Source: Actinomycetes bacterium (GTDB taxonomy: Bacteria; Actinomycetota; Actinomycetes; Actinomycetales; Cellulomonadaceae). Taken from it: a stretch of 7,212 nt of DNA. Positions 5,669 through 7,212 of this stretch are shown here, piece by piece (position 1 is the stretch's first letter; each line of letters opens with the position of its first letter). The notes under the pieces are model-generated. The model saw nothing but the letters and a program-made list of their open reading frames with translations, ran no database searches and was not told the DNA's origin. A program made the translations under genes and the position numbers. The stretch spans positions 1 to 7,212 of the forward strand of contig JAEYNO010000473.1 in the NCBI GenBank assembly GCA_023412515.1, in the 5' to 3' direction.

Positions 5669-6979
5669 TCACAGACCCAGGTTGTCGTACGCCTGGACCG
5701 CGCTCGTCCAGCCCTGCTCGATCGACTCCGACTTGTCGATGTCGACCCGGTTCAGCGCGTCGCCGACCGTCTGGTGGATCTGGAAGTAGTTCGGGCCCTT
5801 GAACGGCGTGACGTCGATCGCCGCCGCACGCTTGGCGAAGATCTCACCGACGGGCGCGTTGTTGAAGAAGTCGTTCGTCGCGGCCGTGAGGTCCGCCGAG
5901 TCCCAGGCCTCGACCTGGCTCGGGAAGGTGCCCGCGTTGAGGAACGCCTTGATCTGCGTCTCGGGCGAGGTCAGCCACTCGGCGACCTTCTTGGCCTCGT
6001 CGACGTTCTTGCCCGTCGACGGGACCGTCAGGTACGAACCGCCCCAGTTGCCGCCGCCGCCGGGGAAGACGTCGGCGACGTCCCAGCCGGTGATGCCGCC
6101 GGCGCGCTCCTCGATGGGACCGGTCATCCAGGCGGGGCACAGCATGGTCGCGAAGCCGTTCTTCTGGAACGCGGCGTCCCAGTCGCCCGACCACTGGCCG
6201 AGGTGCGCCGAGAGGTCGGCCGAGGCGTTGAGCGTGGCCTCGTACAGCTTCTTGACGTCCGCGTTGTCCGCGAGGGGCTTCGGCGTGCCGTCGCTCTCCT
6301 CGTACGCGTTCTCCAGCTGGTTGACCATGCCCTGGTAGATGGACGACGCCGAGTCGAACCAGGCGACGTCGGGCGAGGCGGCCTTGAACTGGCGGCCAGC
6401 CGCGAAGTAGCTCTCCCACGTGGCGTTGTCGCCGCCGAGGAGCTCCTTGACCGACTCGCGGTCCGAGGGCAGGCCCGCGGCCTCGAACAGGTCGGCGCGG
6501 TAGCAGATGCCCTCCGGGCCGATGTCCGTGCCGTAGCCGATGAGCTTGCCGTCGGCCGTCGTCGCGGCCTTGACCTTCCAGTCCTCCCAGCGGCCCTCGA
6601 CGGCCGAGTCCGTGAGGTCGGCGAAGGCGTCGGAGCTCTGGACGAGCTCGGGCAGCCAGTCGACCTCGATGGCCTCGATGTCGGCGAGTCCCGAGCCGCC
6701 GGCCGCGAGCTTCGTCGTGAGGTTGGTGCGGGCGTCCTCGGACTTCGCGGCCCGCGTCTGCTTGACGACGACGTTCGGGTTCGCCTCGGTGTACTCGGCG
6801 AGCAGCTCGTCGGTGTAGCCGAAGTCGTTGAACGTCGCGACGGTGATGGTGACCTTGCCGTCGGCGTCGGTCGAACCGCCGTCGGTGTTGCCGCCGTCGT
6901 TGGAGCAGGCGGTCGCGAGCAGCGAGACGCTCATGACACCCGCTGCGAGCGCCCACGTCCTGCGTGTGGTCTTGCGCAC
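5669..6979 (-). CDS. Sugar ABC transporter substrate-binding lipoprotein, CebE-like
   Basis: The 436-residue extracytoplasmic binding protein captures an oligosaccharide and delivers it to the two permeases encoded downstream. The N-terminus MRKTTRRTW is basic, followed by a hydrophobic stretch and a lipobox-like LLATAC, so Cys25 is the expected lipidated residue. A Gly/Asp/Thr-rich linker leads to the mature domain, starting near KVTITVATFNDFGYT. The run KLIGYGTDIGPEGICYRADLF, continuing into EAAGLPSDR, resembles cellobiose and cello-oligosaccharide binding proteins such as Streptomyces CebE. Length fits the family. The start is GTG 6977-6979, because GGGAG lies 5 bases upstream and the protein then begins with a normal signal peptide. 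The frame is open back to 7126 but codes only arginine- and proline-rich nonsense, and it would bury the signal. It is the first gene of the operon, behind a CebR-like operator. A related beta-linked sugar such as xylobiose cannot be excluded. Confidence 0.93.
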   Translation of the reverse strand: MRKTTRRTWALAAGVMSVSLLATACSNDGGNTDGGSTDADGKVTITVATFNDFGYTDELLAEYTEANPNVVVKQTRAAKSEDARTNLTTKLAAGGSGLADIEAIEVDWLPELVQSSDAFADLTDSAVEGRWEDWKVKAATTADGKLIGYGTDIGPEGICYRADLFEAAGLPSDRESVKELLGGDNATWESYFAAGRQFKAASPDVAWFDSASSIYQGMVNQLENAYEESDGTPKPLADNADVKKLYEATLNASADLSAHLGQWSGDWDAAFQKNGFATMLCPAWMTGPIEERAGGITGWDVADVFPGGGGNWGGSYLTVPSTGKNVDEAKKVAEWLTSPETQIKAFLNAGTFPSQVEAWDSADLTAATNDFFNNAPVGEIFAKRAAAIDVTPFKGPNYFQIHQTVGDALNRVDIDKSESIEQGWTSAVQAYDNLGL

Positions 6980-6984
6980 TGTGA

Positions 6985-6991
6985 CTCCCTT
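6985..6991 (-). promoter_or_regulatory. Ribosome binding site of the binding-protein gene
   Basis: The minus strand reads AAGGGAG, 5 bases before the GTG at 6979. It selects this start over the longer open frame that reaches 7126. Confidence 0.75.
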
Positions 6992-7000
6992 GTCAGTCGG

Positions 7001-7016
7001 ACGGCGACACCGCCGT
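7001..7016 (-). other. Small hairpin in the operon leader
   Basis: ACGGCG (7001-7006) and CGCCGT (7011-7016) form a 6-bp stem with a 4-base loop, 9 bases upstream of the ribosome binding site. The leader from the predicted transcription start is about 150 bases, longer than needed. I see no known riboswitch in it. Confidence 0.3.
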
Positions 7017-7107
7017 ACGTCGATCCGCCCGGTGCCGCGCGTCGTCGACGTCGGGCATCGTGCGTGGGGTGGTCGGCCCCGTCGTGGGTGCGCTCTCGCC
7101 GTGATTG

Positions 7108-7121
7108 CGGGAGCGTTCCCA
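7108..7121. promoter_or_regulatory. Candidate CebR/CelR-type operator
   Basis: The minus strand reads TGGGAACGCTCCCG, against the published CebR/CelR operator TGGGAGCGCTCCCA: 12 of 14 positions match. The site is a near-palindrome with the central CG typical of LacI-family operators. It lies about 130 bases upstream of the binding-protein start codon and just downstream of the proposed -10 element, where bound repressor would block transcription. A matching LacI-type regulator is encoded just beyond the end of this operon. I expect sugar-induced derepression. Confidence 0.75.
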
Positions 7122-7134
7122 CGCACTGCGGGAC

Positions 7135-7164
7135 ACCTTGCTGCGCCAGGTGGTCAGGTGTCAA
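7135..7164 (-). promoter_or_regulatory. Candidate promoter of the sugar-import operon
   Basis: On the minus strand a perfect -35 TTGACA (7164-7159) is followed after 18 bases by CAAGGT (7140-7135), a weak -10 keeping the second A and final T. Transcription would start near 7128, about 7 bases before the operator. The -35 is convincing; the -10 is not. Confidence 0.45.
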
Positions 7165-7188
7165 GGAGCGGGGACCGCGTCGGCACCG

Positions 7189-7202
7189 TGGTAGCGGTTC
7201 CA
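7189..7202. promoter_or_regulatory. Possible second LacI-family operator
   Basis: TGGTAGCGGTTCCA matches TGGGAGCGCTCCCA at 11 of 14 positions and keeps the TGG...CCA ends and central CG. Its centre is 81 bp from that of the first site. It could be an auxiliary operator for this operon, or belong to a divergent gene beyond the right edge. The similarity could be chance in GC-rich DNA. Confidence 0.35.
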
Positions 7203-7212
7203 CCCGAGCGTG

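Noticed and set aside
6980..7126. A 49-codon N-terminal extension of the binding protein
   Set aside because: It would place arginine-rich sequence before the signal peptide and overlap the operator. GTG at 6979 has a good ribosome binding site.

Overview
The window comes from a high-GC actinobacterium. Evidence for this is strong G/C at third codon positions, GTG starts, an actinobacterial-type HemQ, and a CebEFG-like sugar importer with a CebR/CelR-like LacI regulator. A cellulose- or hemicellulose-degrading member of the Cellulomonadaceae would fit, but that genus-level guess is inference. All genes look intact except the first, which is cut by the window edge. I see no tRNA, rRNA, CRISPR array, insertion sequence or prophage gene.

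Left part (1-960), plus strand: the last 36 codons of a probable coproporphyrin ferrochelatase (hemH/cpfC), then a complete coproheme decarboxylase gene (hemQ/chdC). These encode the last two steps of the coproporphyrin-dependent haem pathway. A 100-base convergent gap packed with inverted repeats follows.

Middle (970-3435), minus strand: a RocG/GudB-type catabolic glutamate dehydrogenase, and upstream of it a LacI-family regulator. Between them lie four to five degenerate 14-15 bp tandem repeats that begin at the regulator's stop codon, and a terminator-like hairpin.

Right part (3521-7212), minus strand: a three-gene sugar ABC import operon, transcribed from right to left. Its order is lipoprotein substrate-binding protein (cebE-like), MalF-type permease (cebF-like) and MalG-type permease (cebG-like), with a 4-base ATGA overlap between the permeases. 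The operon ends in a perfect 14-bp GC hairpin. A perfect 16-bp hairpin sits directly after the binding-protein gene and could raise its expression over the permeases. No ATPase or glycosidase gene lies in the operon, so it presumably borrows a shared MsiK-type ATPase encoded elsewhere.

Upstream of the operon is a candidate sigma70-type promoter. Just downstream of it is a 14-bp site, TGGGAACGCTCCCG on the minus strand, that matches the known CebR/CelR operator TGGGAGCGCTCCCA at 12 of 14 positions. A weaker second site lies 81 bp further upstream. The simplest model is that the LacI-family protein represses the importer until a cellobiose-like inducer binds. Everything here fits known families; I found no evidence of an undescribed system. 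The regulatory layout and the repeats at the end of the regulator gene are the parts most worth a second look.
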